From the IMG/VR virus record IMGVR_UViG_3300008120_000040, positions 1-60,589 of that record: a stretch of DNA of 60,589 nt; one strand, written 5' to 3'. Source of the stretch: a virus. The number at the start of each line of letters is the position of its first letter. Positions within the stretch are counted from its first letter, which is position 1. Made by a program: the position numbers and the translations under genes. The notes below the pieces were generated by a model. That model was not told the origin of the DNA. It did no database searches and was given only the letters and a program-made list of their open reading frames with translations. Positions 49,841 through 56,926 of the stretch are shown here, one piece after another.

Positions 49841-50125
49841 ATGCAACAAGAAACACCAAAGAGAACGTCGTATGGCGCTTGGAAAAAGCAAACCCCAAGA
49901 GGGGAAGTAATTAACTTCACATTAAATGGACAGAGGTATAACATGTGGTTTAACTCAAAGAAAACTCAAGAGAAGCAACCAGATTATAATATCTATGAAG
50001 ATAACTACGTAAGCCCTAGCCAAGTAGTGCAAACGCAAGATGTACAAGCTCAAGTTGTACAATCACAACCTGTGCAACAGCCTCAGTCTGGATTCGTTCC
50101 AGAAAGCAACGGATTGAATTTCTAG
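49841..50125 (+). CDS. Small Gln-rich protein, possible ssDNA-binding-like (94 aa)
   Basis: 94 residues. Residues 1-60 (SYGAWKKQTPRGEVINFTLN, GQRYNMWFNSKKTQEKQPDY) form a short beta-type module with basic and aromatic residues, seen in small replication-region proteins. The tail is a Gln/Val repeat (VVQTQDVQAQVVQSQPVQQP). It lies alone between two terminators, just before the primase-helicase. A single-strand-binding role is a guess. Confidence 0.65.
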   Translation: MQQETPKRTSYGAWKKQTPRGEVINFTLNGQRYNMWFNSKKTQEKQPDYNIYEDNYVSPSQVVQTQDVQAQVVQSQPVQQPQSGFVPESNGLNF

Positions 50126-50150
50126 TTTATATTACCCATTTTTTTTCTTT

Positions 50151-50185
50151 CCCCCTGCTAGCGAAAAACTAGTAGGGGGTTTTTT
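50151..50185 (+). terminator. Strong rho-independent terminator
   Basis: CCCCCTGCTAG (50151-50161) pairs with CTAGTAGGGGG (50169-50179), 11 pairs with one G-U, around CGAAAAA, followed by six T residues. The ATG of the primase-helicase follows only 6 bases later, so read-through or an internal promoter must supply its message. Confidence 0.9.
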
Positions 50186-50190
50186 AGCCT

Positions 50191-52011
50191 ATGAAATACG
50201 CAGTAACGATATTTGACAATATTAGGAATGTAACAAATCCTATAGAGAAAGACCTAAGAGAAGTATTGATGGCCATTAGAGATGGTGCATACAAGGAACA
50301 AGTAGAGGCTATACGAAATTGTAAAGAAGACCATAAGATACCATCACTAAAACAAAATCTTCCATGTGTTTTATACGCTGGATTATTTAATAAGGGTATA
50401 GAAAAGATTAATGAACGAGGCGAGAAGACAATCTCTTTTAGAGATGACAAATCCCTTACGCTTCATAGCGGATTTGTACCTATTGATATGGATGGTATCA
50501 GTGATATAGAGGCAAAGAAGGAGGAGTTAAAAAAGAATCCTTACATATTTGCACTATGGACATCTGCAAGTGGCAAGGGTATTCATGGTATTATTAAGAT
50601 AGGTGATACCAATAAGCATGCAGAACATTATAAGGCTATACTAGATATGATTCAAGGGCTTGACCCAACAGCAAGAAACCCTTCAAGGGTGCTGTTTATG
50701 TCATACGACCCCAATATCTATATTAATAGCTCAGCTAGTATATTCTATAATATTTTAAAAGAAGAAGAAACAGCCCCTGCAAACATAAAGTTCGGTGATG
50801 GATACACAGACTATAAAAAGATTGATGTAGCATCTAGAATGATTAGGTTAGCACCAGACGGAGAGAAGCATCACATCTTATTGAAAGCTGCTCACCTTAT
50901 GGGAGGGTATGTCGCTACAAAACATATAGAATATAATATAGCTAAGGGCATCCTAGAGCATGAAATATCTAAGAAGGATGTAGATAACATGGAGCTTGCT
51001 AAGAAGACTATTGAAGATGGACTTCGCCATGGCATGACCATGCCTATATCTGAACTAGAAACTTCATTTAGGGAGGCCACTAGAGAGATTGGTGTAATGG
51101 AGGAGGACTTATCTTTCCTTGCATCTAATACAAGAGACGATGATTTTATATATAAATTCAGGGCTGGATTGATACCTATGGGTCTGCCATTTGGATATAC
51201 TGAGCTAGATGAGCATTTAAGGCTCAAGGAGGGCGAATTTTACGCTTCCCTAGCACATAGCCACATTGGTAAGACAACGGTCAATTTATGGCTTATATTC
51301 CTATCTGCGATACATTACGATTGGAATTGGATGATGTATATGGGAGAGAATCAGTCTGCGTCTATTAAGATGAAACTCATGGAGTTTTTTATAGGCAAGA
51401 AGATTGTAGAGATGAATGACCACGAGCATAACGTAGCGCTTAAGTTTGTAGATGAGCATTTCTTTATTCTGTCTACGGATAATATGTATACATACGGTGA
51501 GATACTTGAGCATGCAAAAGTGCTTATGCAATACAAGTCTCTTAAGGGTGTATTCATTGACCCGTACAATAGTTTAAAGATGGAGCTAACAGCTGCTAAG
51601 AATAAGTATATATACGATTACGAGGCATACAGCGAGATGCTAAACTTCACTAAAAAGTATAACACAACTATATTCTTATCTGTTCACACTACAACAGCTT
51701 CTCAAAGAGAAAGAGACAGCGAGGGTAATCAGAAGATGCCACACGCTGCTGATACAGAAGGAGGCGCTGCATTGTATAATAGAGTAGATTATTTTATAAC
51801 ACTGCATAGAAAGATTAAGTCTCAAGACGAGTGGATGTATACGCAAGTATCTATTGATAAGGTACGTAACGCAGAGACTGGAGGCAAGCCCACTAGGACT
51901 GGCAACCCTGTAATGATTAAGATGAACAGAGGTCTTGAGTTCACGGATATCAATGGAGCATTGCCTTTTGATAGAGAAAAGTTATTAATAAAGTATAAAT
52001 GTAGATTTTAG
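50191..52011 (+). CDS. Primase-helicase fusion (606 aa)
   Basis: 606 residues. The N-terminal primase-type part (about 60-180) has FVPIDMDG (DxD at 99-101) and TSASGKGIHGIIKI (124-137), matching the BT4734-like / archaeo-eukaryotic primase pattern common in Bacteroidota. The C-terminal RecA-type helicase has LAHSHIGKTT (354-363; first Gly of Walker A replaced), MMYMGENQS, and Walker B VFIDPYN (454-460), followed by LSVHTTT (sensor). No phage polymerase is present, so it probably loads the host replisome. Confidence 0.88.
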   Translation: MKYAVTIFDNIRNVTNPIEKDLREVLMAIRDGAYKEQVEAIRNCKEDHKIPSLKQNLPCVLYAGLFNKGIEKINERGEKTISFRDDKSLTLHSGFVPIDMDGISDIEAKKEELKKNPYIFALWTSASGKGIHGIIKIGDTNKHAEHYKAILDMIQGLDPTARNPSRVLFMSYDPNIYINSSASIFYNILKEEETAPANIKFGDGYTDYKKIDVASRMIRLAPDGEKHHILLKAAHLMGGYVATKHIEYNIAKGILEHEISKKDVDNMELAKKTIEDGLRHGMTMPISELETSFREATREIGVMEEDLSFLASNTRDDDFIYKFRAGLIPMGLPFGYTELDEHLRLKEGEFYASLAHSHIGKTTVNLWLIFLSAIHYDWNWMMYMGENQSASIKMKLMEFFIGKKIVEMNDHEHNVALKFVDEHFFILSTDNMYTYGEILEHAKVLMQYKSLKGVFIDPYNSLKMELTAAKNKYIYDYEAYSEMLNFTKKYNTTIFLSVHTTTASQRERDSEGNQKMPHAADTEGGAALYNRVDYFITLHRKIKSQDEWMYTQVSIDKVRNAETGGKPTRTGNPVMIKMNRGLEFTDINGALPFDREKLLIKYKCRF

Positions 52012-52272
52012 ATGGCGAGCAATTATGTATTTATAGATGACCAAAGAATACCTATACTTGCGTATGATGTTAGTATAGCTGATTTAGAATTAAGAAAGAG
52101 TAAGGTTATAGAGTTTAAAACATTGAAGATTGCCGAGCAGAAGCTTGGTGTCGGTCAGAATGTTTTGAAGTTAGCTATCAAGAAAAAGGGCAGGGTTTTT
52201 TCTACCTTATATCAAAAAGAATTTGCAATTAGATTTAAACCAAGTAAAAAAAATAAAAATGAAACCAATTAA
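52012..52272 (+). CDS. Small protein, possible NUMOD-like DNA-binding module (86 aa)
   Basis: 86 residues. Residues about 30-75 (VIEFKTLKIAEQKLGVGQNV, LKLAIKKKGRVFSTLYQKEF) resemble helix-turn-helix modules of the NUMOD type. It begins directly after the helicase stop and overlaps the next gene by 14 bases. Weak assignment. Confidence 0.65.
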   Translation: MASNYVFIDDQRIPILAYDVSIADLELRKSKVIEFKTLKIAEQKLGVGQNVLKLAIKKKGRVFSTLYQKEFAIRFKPSKKNKNETN

Positions 52273-52669
52273 CGTAACATTTAATGCAGGCTCTAATGAA
52301 GAGCGTCAGTTTGAAGAGTGTAAAGTCATGTATGACAAGTTCCAGAAGTTTGTATCAAAACAGATTGACTGTTCTAACCCACAAGAAATTATAGCTCACC
52401 TAACAGAGATATCATCCATACTTGGGATGGGGGCTGTTTGTAAGGCTACCCTTGAATACCTAACAGATAAGCTAGCTGTAAAGGCTATGATGAATATAAA
52501 AGACGAGGAGGGTAGTGCAAACGAGCGCAAGGTGATGCTGTCTTTTGCTATTGGAGACTGTTCTTTTTATAATAACGTAATGGAGCTGTTAATCAAAGAG
52601 GCTCATTATAAAATAGAAATATTAAGAACTTCTTTGTCATATTGCAAAAGTGAGTTAGCTTTGTCTTAA
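52259..52669 (+). CDS. Helical protein of unknown function (136 aa)
   Basis: Start at 52259 (MKPINVTFNAGSNEERQFEE) after an A-rich leader; a frame 12 codons longer overlaps the preceding gene. All-helical and acidic (KVMYDKFQKFVSKQIDCSNP, LTEISSILGMGAVCKATLEY, SFYNNVMELLIKEAHYKIEI). It lies between replication genes and overlaps the next ATG by one base. Confidence 0.68.
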   Translation: MKPINVTFNAGSNEERQFEECKVMYDKFQKFVSKQIDCSNPQEIIAHLTEISSILGMGAVCKATLEYLTDKLAVKAMMNIKDEEGSANERKVMLSFAIGDCSFYNNVMELLIKEAHYKIEILRTSLSYCKSELALS

Positions 52670-53028
52670 TGAAGCAAATAAAGAAGGTTCACAAGCATGG
52701 CGAAAAGTTTGATTCTAAACTAGAGTTATACTTCTATGAGCTTCTTCGTAATAGCAATATACCATTTGACTTTCAAGTATGCTATGAAATGGTTCCATCG
52801 TTTAAGTATAGTGGAAAAACTGTTAGACCAATGACGCTTACTGTTGACTTTGATTTTACAGGGCACGGTAAGAATGTTATTGTAGACACAAAAGGGTTCT
52901 GGAGAAATGATAATAAACTTAAATGGAAGTTCTTTCAGTGGGGCATGAGTGACGTACAGCCAAAATTATTTTTTCCAAAATCGCAAAAAGAATGCCTAGA
53001 AGTTTTGGAATTGATAAAAAAGTTGTAG
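52669..53028 (+). CDS. DUF1064-type PD-(D/E)XK endonuclease (119 aa)
   Basis: 119 residues. HGEKFDSKLELYFYELLRNS (catalytic E of SKLE), then LTVDFDFTGHGKNVIVDTKG (D and D-x-K) match DUF1064 / T7 endonuclease I-like phage nucleases, which cut branched DNA. The length is typical for the family. TAATG overlap with the upstream gene. Confidence 0.85.
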   Translation: MKQIKKVHKHGEKFDSKLELYFYELLRNSNIPFDFQVCYEMVPSFKYSGKTVRPMTLTVDFDFTGHGKNVIVDTKGFWRNDNKLKWKFFQWGMSDVQPKLFFPKSQKECLEVLELIKKL

Positions 53029-53062
53029 TTTAGCAAAACCAATTACTAACCCATCTATACAC

Positions 53063-54109
53063 ATGAGCAAAAAAGAATTTAGACCAAGACTCACTCCAGA
53101 CGAAATGGTCATCCTACAAGACATACGTAGCAAGCATTCCGCATTAGAAAAAGAATGTAAAGAACAAGGTCTTCCAGTAGAAGATGTAAAGCACTACTGG
53201 TTCAAAGGAGAACACTTCTCTATCAACTTAAAAGGGCAAAGCCAAAAGTCTTACGATGATATCAAAGATGATATTATTGCAGAAATGAAAGCACATGCGC
53301 CTAAGTATGATAAGCTTAAGAGAGACAAAGAGAATATAAAAATAGACAGCCATTTGTTGATTATTGACCCTGCAGATGTGCATATAGGCAAGCTAGCCAT
53401 AGCTACTGAAACAGGTGAAGAGTATAATAATATTGTTGCTGTTAAGCGTGTGATGGAAGGAGTCTATGGTATTGTAGAAAAGGCTTCTGCCTTCAAGACT
53501 GATAGAATATTATATATCATTGGTAATGACATTCTACATATAGATACCCCTAAAAGACAGACTACAAGTGGCACTCCACAAGATACCGATGGCATGTGGT
53601 ATGATAACTTCTTAATCGCTAGAAAGTTACATGTTGAAATGATAGAGGTATTGAGAGAGATTGCTGACGTACACGTTCAGTATGACCCATCTAATCACGA
53701 CTATACTAATGGATTCTTTTTAGCAGATAGTATTCAGTCTTGGTTTCACAATGACCAACACGTAAGCTTTAACTGTTCTCCTGCGCATAGAAAGTATTTT
53801 CACTACCATAATAACCTTATAGGTACTACGCATGGAGACGGAGCTAAAGAGAATGATTTACCATTGTTAATGGCACACGAAGCAAAGCAAGAGTGGAGTA
53901 TATCAGACCATAAATACTTCTACACACACCATATTCACCACAAACGTTCTAAAGATATTATGGGCGTAACCATTGAATCACTAAGAAGTCCTAGCGGGGC
54001 AGATAGTTGGCATCACCGTAACGGGTATGTCCATTCACCAAAAGCAATAGAAGGCTTCTTACACCATAAAATACATGGACAGATAGCTAGATTTACGCAT
54101 CTGTTTTAA
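53063..54109 (+). CDS. Metallophosphoesterase, SbcD-like (348 aa)
   Basis: 348 residues. All calcineurin-fold motifs are visible: DVHIGK (105-110), GNDILH (154-159), NHD (211-213), THGDG (256-260) and the THHIHHK cluster (288-294). Residues 1-95 are a charged helical extension. It is likely a nuclease or phosphoesterase acting on DNA ends or nucleotides, the last gene of the replication arm. Similar phage proteins are usually annotated as DNA repair exonucleases. Confidence 0.88.
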   Translation: MSKKEFRPRLTPDEMVILQDIRSKHSALEKECKEQGLPVEDVKHYWFKGEHFSINLKGQSQKSYDDIKDDIIAEMKAHAPKYDKLKRDKENIKIDSHLLIIDPADVHIGKLAIATETGEEYNNIVAVKRVMEGVYGIVEKASAFKTDRILYIIGNDILHIDTPKRQTTSGTPQDTDGMWYDNFLIARKLHVEMIEVLREIADVHVQYDPSNHDYTNGFFLADSIQSWFHNDQHVSFNCSPAHRKYFHYHNNLIGTTHGDGAKENDLPLLMAHEAKQEWSISDHKYFYTHHIHHKRSKDIMGVTIESLRSPSGADSWHHRNGYVHSPKAIEGFLHHKIHGQIARFTHLF

Positions 54110-54116
54110 AGATATT

Positions 54117-54175
54117 CCACCTCAAGATACCAATATTAATAACCTGATAGTAATTTATAAAAAAACTTGGGGTGG
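54117..54175 (+). other. Long inverted repeat before the tRNA
   Basis: CCACCTCAAG (54117-54126) pairs with CTTGGGGTGG (54166-54175), 10 pairs with one T-G, across 39 A/T-rich bases. It lies between the last early gene and the tRNA and may act in processing of the tRNA precursor or in termination. Confidence 0.45.
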
Positions 54176-54183
54176 ATTTAATA

Positions 54184-54258
54184 GTCCCATTAACTCAATG
54201 GTAGAGTCTTCGCTGATAAAGAGCGAGGGGTGTATAGGTTCGATTCCTATATGGGACT
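54184..54258 (+). tRNA. tRNA with abnormal anticodon arm (identity uncertain, possibly Ile)
   Basis: Acceptor GTCCCAT/ATGGGAC (54184-54190 with 54251-54257), T8-A9, D-arm ACTC-AATGGTA-GAGT and T-arm ATAGG-TTCGATT-CCTAT are canonical. The anticodon arm is 3 bases too long. The most stable fold is CTTCGCT/AGCGAGG with loop GATAAAG, which lacks U33. A CTGATAA string inside equals the E. coli tRNA-Ile(GAU) loop but its flanks do not pair well. CCA is not encoded. It may be an atypical tRNA-Ile or a non-decoding tRNA-like RNA. Confidence 0.7.
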
Positions 54259-54262
54259 CAAT

Positions 54263-54454
54263 TTAATTTGCGTATATGTAAGATAATAAGAATGGGTCGT
54301 TTATATCAGTAGTTACACCATTATCATAAGATAAGAAGTCATCTAGATAACCTTCTTCTAATTCTTTTATAATATCTTTACTTGAGCATAAATAAAGTCT
54401 TTTAAACTCTATATCATCAGCATGCTTGTCTATTTGATGGACGGCTATAATCAT
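54263..54454 (-). CDS. Small acidic protein (63 aa)
   Basis: Start set at 54454 (MIIAVHQIDKHADDIEFKRL); a longer frame to 54502 would overlap the divergent plus-strand gene. Charged, gene-like composition (CSSKDIIKELEEGYLDDFLS, DINDPFLLSYIYAN). It lies alone on the minus strand downstream of the lysis genes and against the tRNA. The function is unknown. Confidence 0.55.
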   Translation of the reverse strand: MIIAVHQIDKHADDIEFKRLYLCSSKDIIKELEEGYLDDFLSYDNGVTTDINDPFLLSYIYAN

Positions 54455-54469
54455 AAAATAAATTGTATC

Positions 54470-54637
54470 ATGAAGGTAATAAAAACAACTGAATCTGCTC
54501 AAGATAGATTACACATAGCAGACTTAATAAAAGAAAGAGATAAGTATCAAGTTATAGTGAATATACTTAATGATAAGATAAGGGAATTAGTATACAAATA
54601 CGATAATGCTAAGATTGATTACAGCAAAAAAGACTAG
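54470..54637 (+). CDS. Small helical protein (55 aa)
   Basis: Start set at 54470 (MKVIKTTESAQDRLHIADLI) after an A-rich leader; a frame 16 codons longer overlaps the divergent minus gene. One long charged helix (KERDKYQVIVNILNDKIREL). It ends at the convergent terminator. The function is unknown. Confidence 0.6.
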   Translation: MKVIKTTESAQDRLHIADLIKERDKYQVIVNILNDKIRELVYKYDNAKIDYSKKD

Positions 54638-54657
54638 CGTCTTACTTTGATTTTTTT
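54624..54657. terminator. Short bidirectional terminator at the convergent end of both arms
   Basis: AAGAC (54630-54634) pairs with GTCTT (54639-54643) around TAGC, with an A run on the left and a T-rich run on the right, so it can act on either strand. It contains the stop codons of both converging genes. The stem is short. Confidence 0.45.
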
Positions 54658-54833
54658 AACTCCTTGAGCTTTAGGTAGATATTAATACATAAATATGTAA
54701 TAGACAACCCAGAGATTATCAAGGTTAGAATCATATTTATATTAGATAGGTTGAAGATTGTCATTAAGTTTAAGGCAACTGCACCTATTGTGCTTGATAC
54801 TCCTACTTCGTCTGAAATTCTAAAATGTTCCAT
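54642..54833 (-). CDS. Small membrane protein, two segments (63 aa)
   Basis: 63 residues with two hydrophobic segments (about 14-28, TIGAVALNLMTIFNL; 33-53, NMILTLIISGLSITYLCINI) and a basic tail. The hairpin topology and place at the end of the lysis cluster fit a second holin-like or antiholin protein. It has its own TATATTTG box. Confidence 0.68.
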   Translation of the reverse strand: MEHFRISDEVGVSSTIGAVALNLMTIFNLSNINMILTLIISGLSITYLCINIYLKLKELKKSK

Positions 54834-54853
54834 CTATTGTATTAATTATTGTG

Positions 54854-54861
54854 CAAATATA
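54854..54861 (-). promoter_or_regulatory. TATATTTG -7 box
   Basis: The minus strand reads TATATTTGCACAAT, 20 bases before the ATG at 54833. Confidence 0.6.
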
Positions 54862-54867
54862 TAATAT

Positions 54868-55149
54868 TTATTTCTTAGTTGACTTTCCGTTCTGACCATT
54901 GCGTCCTCTGTTCTTAGATTGATGTTCTTTAACCATCTTGCCATCTTTCTTGTGGCTCATATCTTTACCATCTCCATTACCATAAGTTCCAGCATTTCTG
55001 TTAGCTTGATTTAATTCAGCTCTATATTTCTTCTGCTTATCAGTAGAGGCATACTTTTTATCATATGCTCTTTTACGAGCAATAGAACTAGGACTCCATC
55101 CTAACTTAAGGTAACTTGGGTGTTTACCCGCTAATTTATTCTTAGGCAT
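54868..55149 (-). CDS. Basic protein resembling degraded HNH-type phage proteins (93 aa)
   Basis: 93 residues, very basic. KKYASTDKQKKYRAELNQAN, then GDGKDMSHKKDGKMVKEHQS and KNRGRNGQNGKSTKK follow the order of small phage HNH-like proteins (QKxxRAxxNxARR ... GDGxDVDHxDG ... NLxxxSKxxNR). The D-H pair is kept as DMSH, but the Asn-rich middle is not. A DNA-binding role is likely; catalysis is doubtful. Confidence 0.65.
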   Translation of the reverse strand: MPKNKLAGKHPSYLKLGWSPSSIARKRAYDKKYASTDKQKKYRAELNQANRNAGTYGNGDGKDMSHKKDGKMVKEHQSKNRGRNGQNGKSTKK

Positions 55150-55231
55150 TCTTTACAATGTTTTTAAGGTCATCCAAAGATACTGATTGTATAGCTATAC
55201 TCGCAGGCTGTGGTGCTTCGTTATTTGCCAT
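55142..55231 (-). CDS. Possible small peptide overlapping both neighbours (29 aa)
   Basis: 29 codons, ATG at 55231 inside the last codons of the Rz-like gene, stop overlapping the next ATG by 8 bases. MANNEAPQPASIAIQSVSLD plus DLKNIVKNA. Without it a 71-base gap would remain in an otherwise packed operon. Very short, so the call is tentative. Confidence 0.45.
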   Translation of the reverse strand: MANNEAPQPASIAIQSVSLDDLKNIVKNA

Positions 55232-55466
55232 GTATTATTTTTTTTACGTCTGGACAATCTGATTCAGATACTTGTTCAACTATGCTTATGTATCTACCTT
55301 TCTCAAATATTTCTATATCTAACTCATTTTTAAGAGAATCTATTAAAACAGCATCTGTTTTTTTTATATCATTTAATCTAGCTATTTCTCTTGAGCTTAC
55401 TATAATTATAAACACAAGGCATGTTAATATAAATGCAACGAGCATTGAAACAGCATTCTTCTCCAT
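55221..55466 (-). CDS. Rz-like inner-membrane spanin candidate (81 aa)
   Basis: 81 residues. An N-terminal membrane segment (VSMLVAFILTCLVFIIIVSS) followed by a periplasmic helix (IARLNDIKKTDAVLIDSLKN) is the usual i-spanin layout. It lies directly after the endolysin, with its ATG overlapping the endolysin stop by one base. No lipoprotein o-spanin partner is evident in another frame. The role is inferred from layout and position. Confidence 0.65.
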   Translation of the reverse strand: MEKNAVSMLVAFILTCLVFIIIVSSREIARLNDIKKTDAVLIDSLKNELDIEIFEKGRYISIVEQVSESDCPDVKKIIHGK

Positions 55467-56062
55467 TAAGATAACAGTTGATGATATTCTTTAAAGTGTT
55501 TTATCCTGTCAGCTAATCCAATAGTTCCACCATTTACTTTCTTAGTAACCTTTGTTACAACCTCATCTGTTGCTCCTTGGTCAGCAACTGCATTCAATCC
55601 AGTCTTAGACCAAAACCATGCAGCAGATAGTAAAGGGTACTTTGTAGCTACTAAATCAGGATTTGCTTCAATGTTATCTTCAACAGTCTTATCAAATGCT
55701 TGGTAGTTAGTCTTACCAGTTAATTGGATATAACCTCTTCCACGAAACTTAAATCCATCTCCACTAGCTTGATTGCCATTACCCATTCTGTTTGCATATA
55801 CAATGTTAGCAATCTTCTCAGGCTTACGCTGATACTCAGCAGCACTCTCAGGAGTGAAATACTTTTTAAATATACCTACAAGACCTTTAGCACTATAGTT
55901 TAAGTTTTCTGTAGTAACTCTAAATCCTCCACTCTCGTGTCCTGTTTGAGCTAAGAAATGAGCTAAACGTATTGGTGTATTAACACCAAACTTTTGAGAC
56001 ACTTCAGGAATCTGTTTGATAACAGAATCAGGTATATGTCCCTTCAATTTATCTAAATTCAT
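55466..56062 (-). CDS. Endolysin, glycoside hydrolase 19 type (198 aa)
   Basis: 198 residues, one GH19 (chitinase-like lysozyme) domain. LAHFLAQTGHESGGF (34-48) carries the catalytic Glu, and FRGRGYIQLTGKTNY (106-120) is the family signature; a second Glu lies near NLNYSAKGLVGIF. No signal peptide, so it needs the holin encoded just upstream (56064-56309) for release. It degrades peptidoglycan at lysis. Confidence 0.92.
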   Translation of the reverse strand: MNLDKLKGHIPDSVIKQIPEVSQKFGVNTPIRLAHFLAQTGHESGGFRVTTENLNYSAKGLVGIFKKYFTPESAAEYQRKPEKIANIVYANRMGNGNQASGDGFKFRGRGYIQLTGKTNYQAFDKTVEDNIEANPDLVATKYPLLSAAWFWSKTGLNAVADQGATDEVVTKVTKKVNGGTIGLADRIKHFKEYHQLLS

Positions 56063-56063
56063 T

Positions 56064-56309
56064 TTACTTTTCCTTTATATTTTTATTACCAAATACAGCT
56101 TCTACGCCAGTGATACCACACATAGTTAGTGCTGTATACATAAGGCCGTTAAATACGATAGGTTCAATAACAAATGCAATACCCATTGCACCTGTAACTA
56201 CATCTGTAAGAGCATAGATAGCCATTAACAGAAACGATATAAAACCTAATACAGCCTTTTGATTTACGTCAGACTTATCGCTGAACATTCTAAGTAAAAA
56301 TTCTTTCAT
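56064..56309 (-). CDS. Putative holin (81 aa)
   Basis: 81 residues. Two hydrophobic segments (about 18-36, KAVLGFISFLLMAIYALTDV; 40-70, AMGIAFVIEPIVFNGLMYTA) with charged ends. It stands one base before the endolysin gene, the classical holin position. It would form the inner-membrane hole releasing the endolysin. Confidence 0.75.
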   Translation of the reverse strand: MKEFLLRMFSDKSDVNQKAVLGFISFLLMAIYALTDVVTGAMGIAFVIEPIVFNGLMYTALTMCGITGVEAVFGNKNIKEK

Positions 56310-56311
56310 GT

Positions 56312-56914
56312 TTATTTTATTTTCCAGTAAATAGATGCGTTAACAAATGGTGTCTTATTGATGTCAACACCAACTCCTACGTTATATAGTTTATCACATT
56401 TAGTATTCAATAATAAGTTAACTTGTACGTTATTTACAAAGTTAACCTTGTCAAACGAAGCTCCTACACCCCAAAACAGCTTAGTCTTAGGTAGCTCCTT
56501 TACAATTGTAGTCTCTTTGATTGTTCTTTGCTTTACATTAGCTGTAAACATTCTAGACTCAATAGTATTCTTGCTAATAGTATCTAATAATATAACATAT
56601 CCTAAACTATCTGGTAAACGTAAAGTATCCTTATATACATTCTTAGCAAAATACATTTTAATAATTTCTAATGTATCTACATTCATTGGAACTTGTACGA
56701 AGATTGTCGTATCGTGGTAGATATCTTTACCTTCTTTAGTAATGACTTTAGTCTTAATAATGTCAACAGTGTCTATCTCATGCTTGATAACCTCGTAAGG
56801 TTTGCCTGCAACATATTTTATCTTAGGTGAGAATGGGTTCTTTACTCCTGTCATCTTTGAGAACACAAGCAAGACAACTATCACCAAAACTGCTATTTGT
56901 AGTATCTTTTTCAT
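56312..56914 (-). CDS. Membrane-anchored protein with beta-rich C-terminus, possible spanin (200 aa)
   Basis: 200 residues. One N-terminal membrane segment (ILQIAVLVIVVLLVFSKMTG, 4-23), then a beta-rich periplasmic stretch with repeated VDT/DT motifs (HEIDTVDIIKTKVITKEGKD). The last 60 residues are alternating beta strands (LFWGVGASFDKVNFVNNVQV ... VGVGVDINKTPFVNASIYWK) like outer-membrane hairpins. An inner-membrane anchor plus outer-membrane-like end suggests a one-protein spanin; this is inference. It has its own TAAATTTG box. Confidence 0.68.
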   Translation of the reverse strand: MKKILQIAVLVIVVLLVFSKMTGVKNPFSPKIKYVAGKPYEVIKHEIDTVDIIKTKVITKEGKDIYHDTTIFVQVPMNVDTLEIIKMYFAKNVYKDTLRLPDSLGYVILLDTISKNTIESRMFTANVKQRTIKETTIVKELPKTKLFWGVGASFDKVNFVNNVQVNLLLNTKCDKLYNVGVGVDINKTPFVNASIYWKIK

Positions 56915-56918
56915 ATTG

Positions 56919-56926
56919 CAAATTTA
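56919..56926 (-). promoter_or_regulatory. TAAATTTG -7 box
   Basis: The minus strand reads TAAATTTGCAATATG, 4 bases before the ATG at 56914, overlapping the stop of the upstream gene. Confidence 0.55.
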
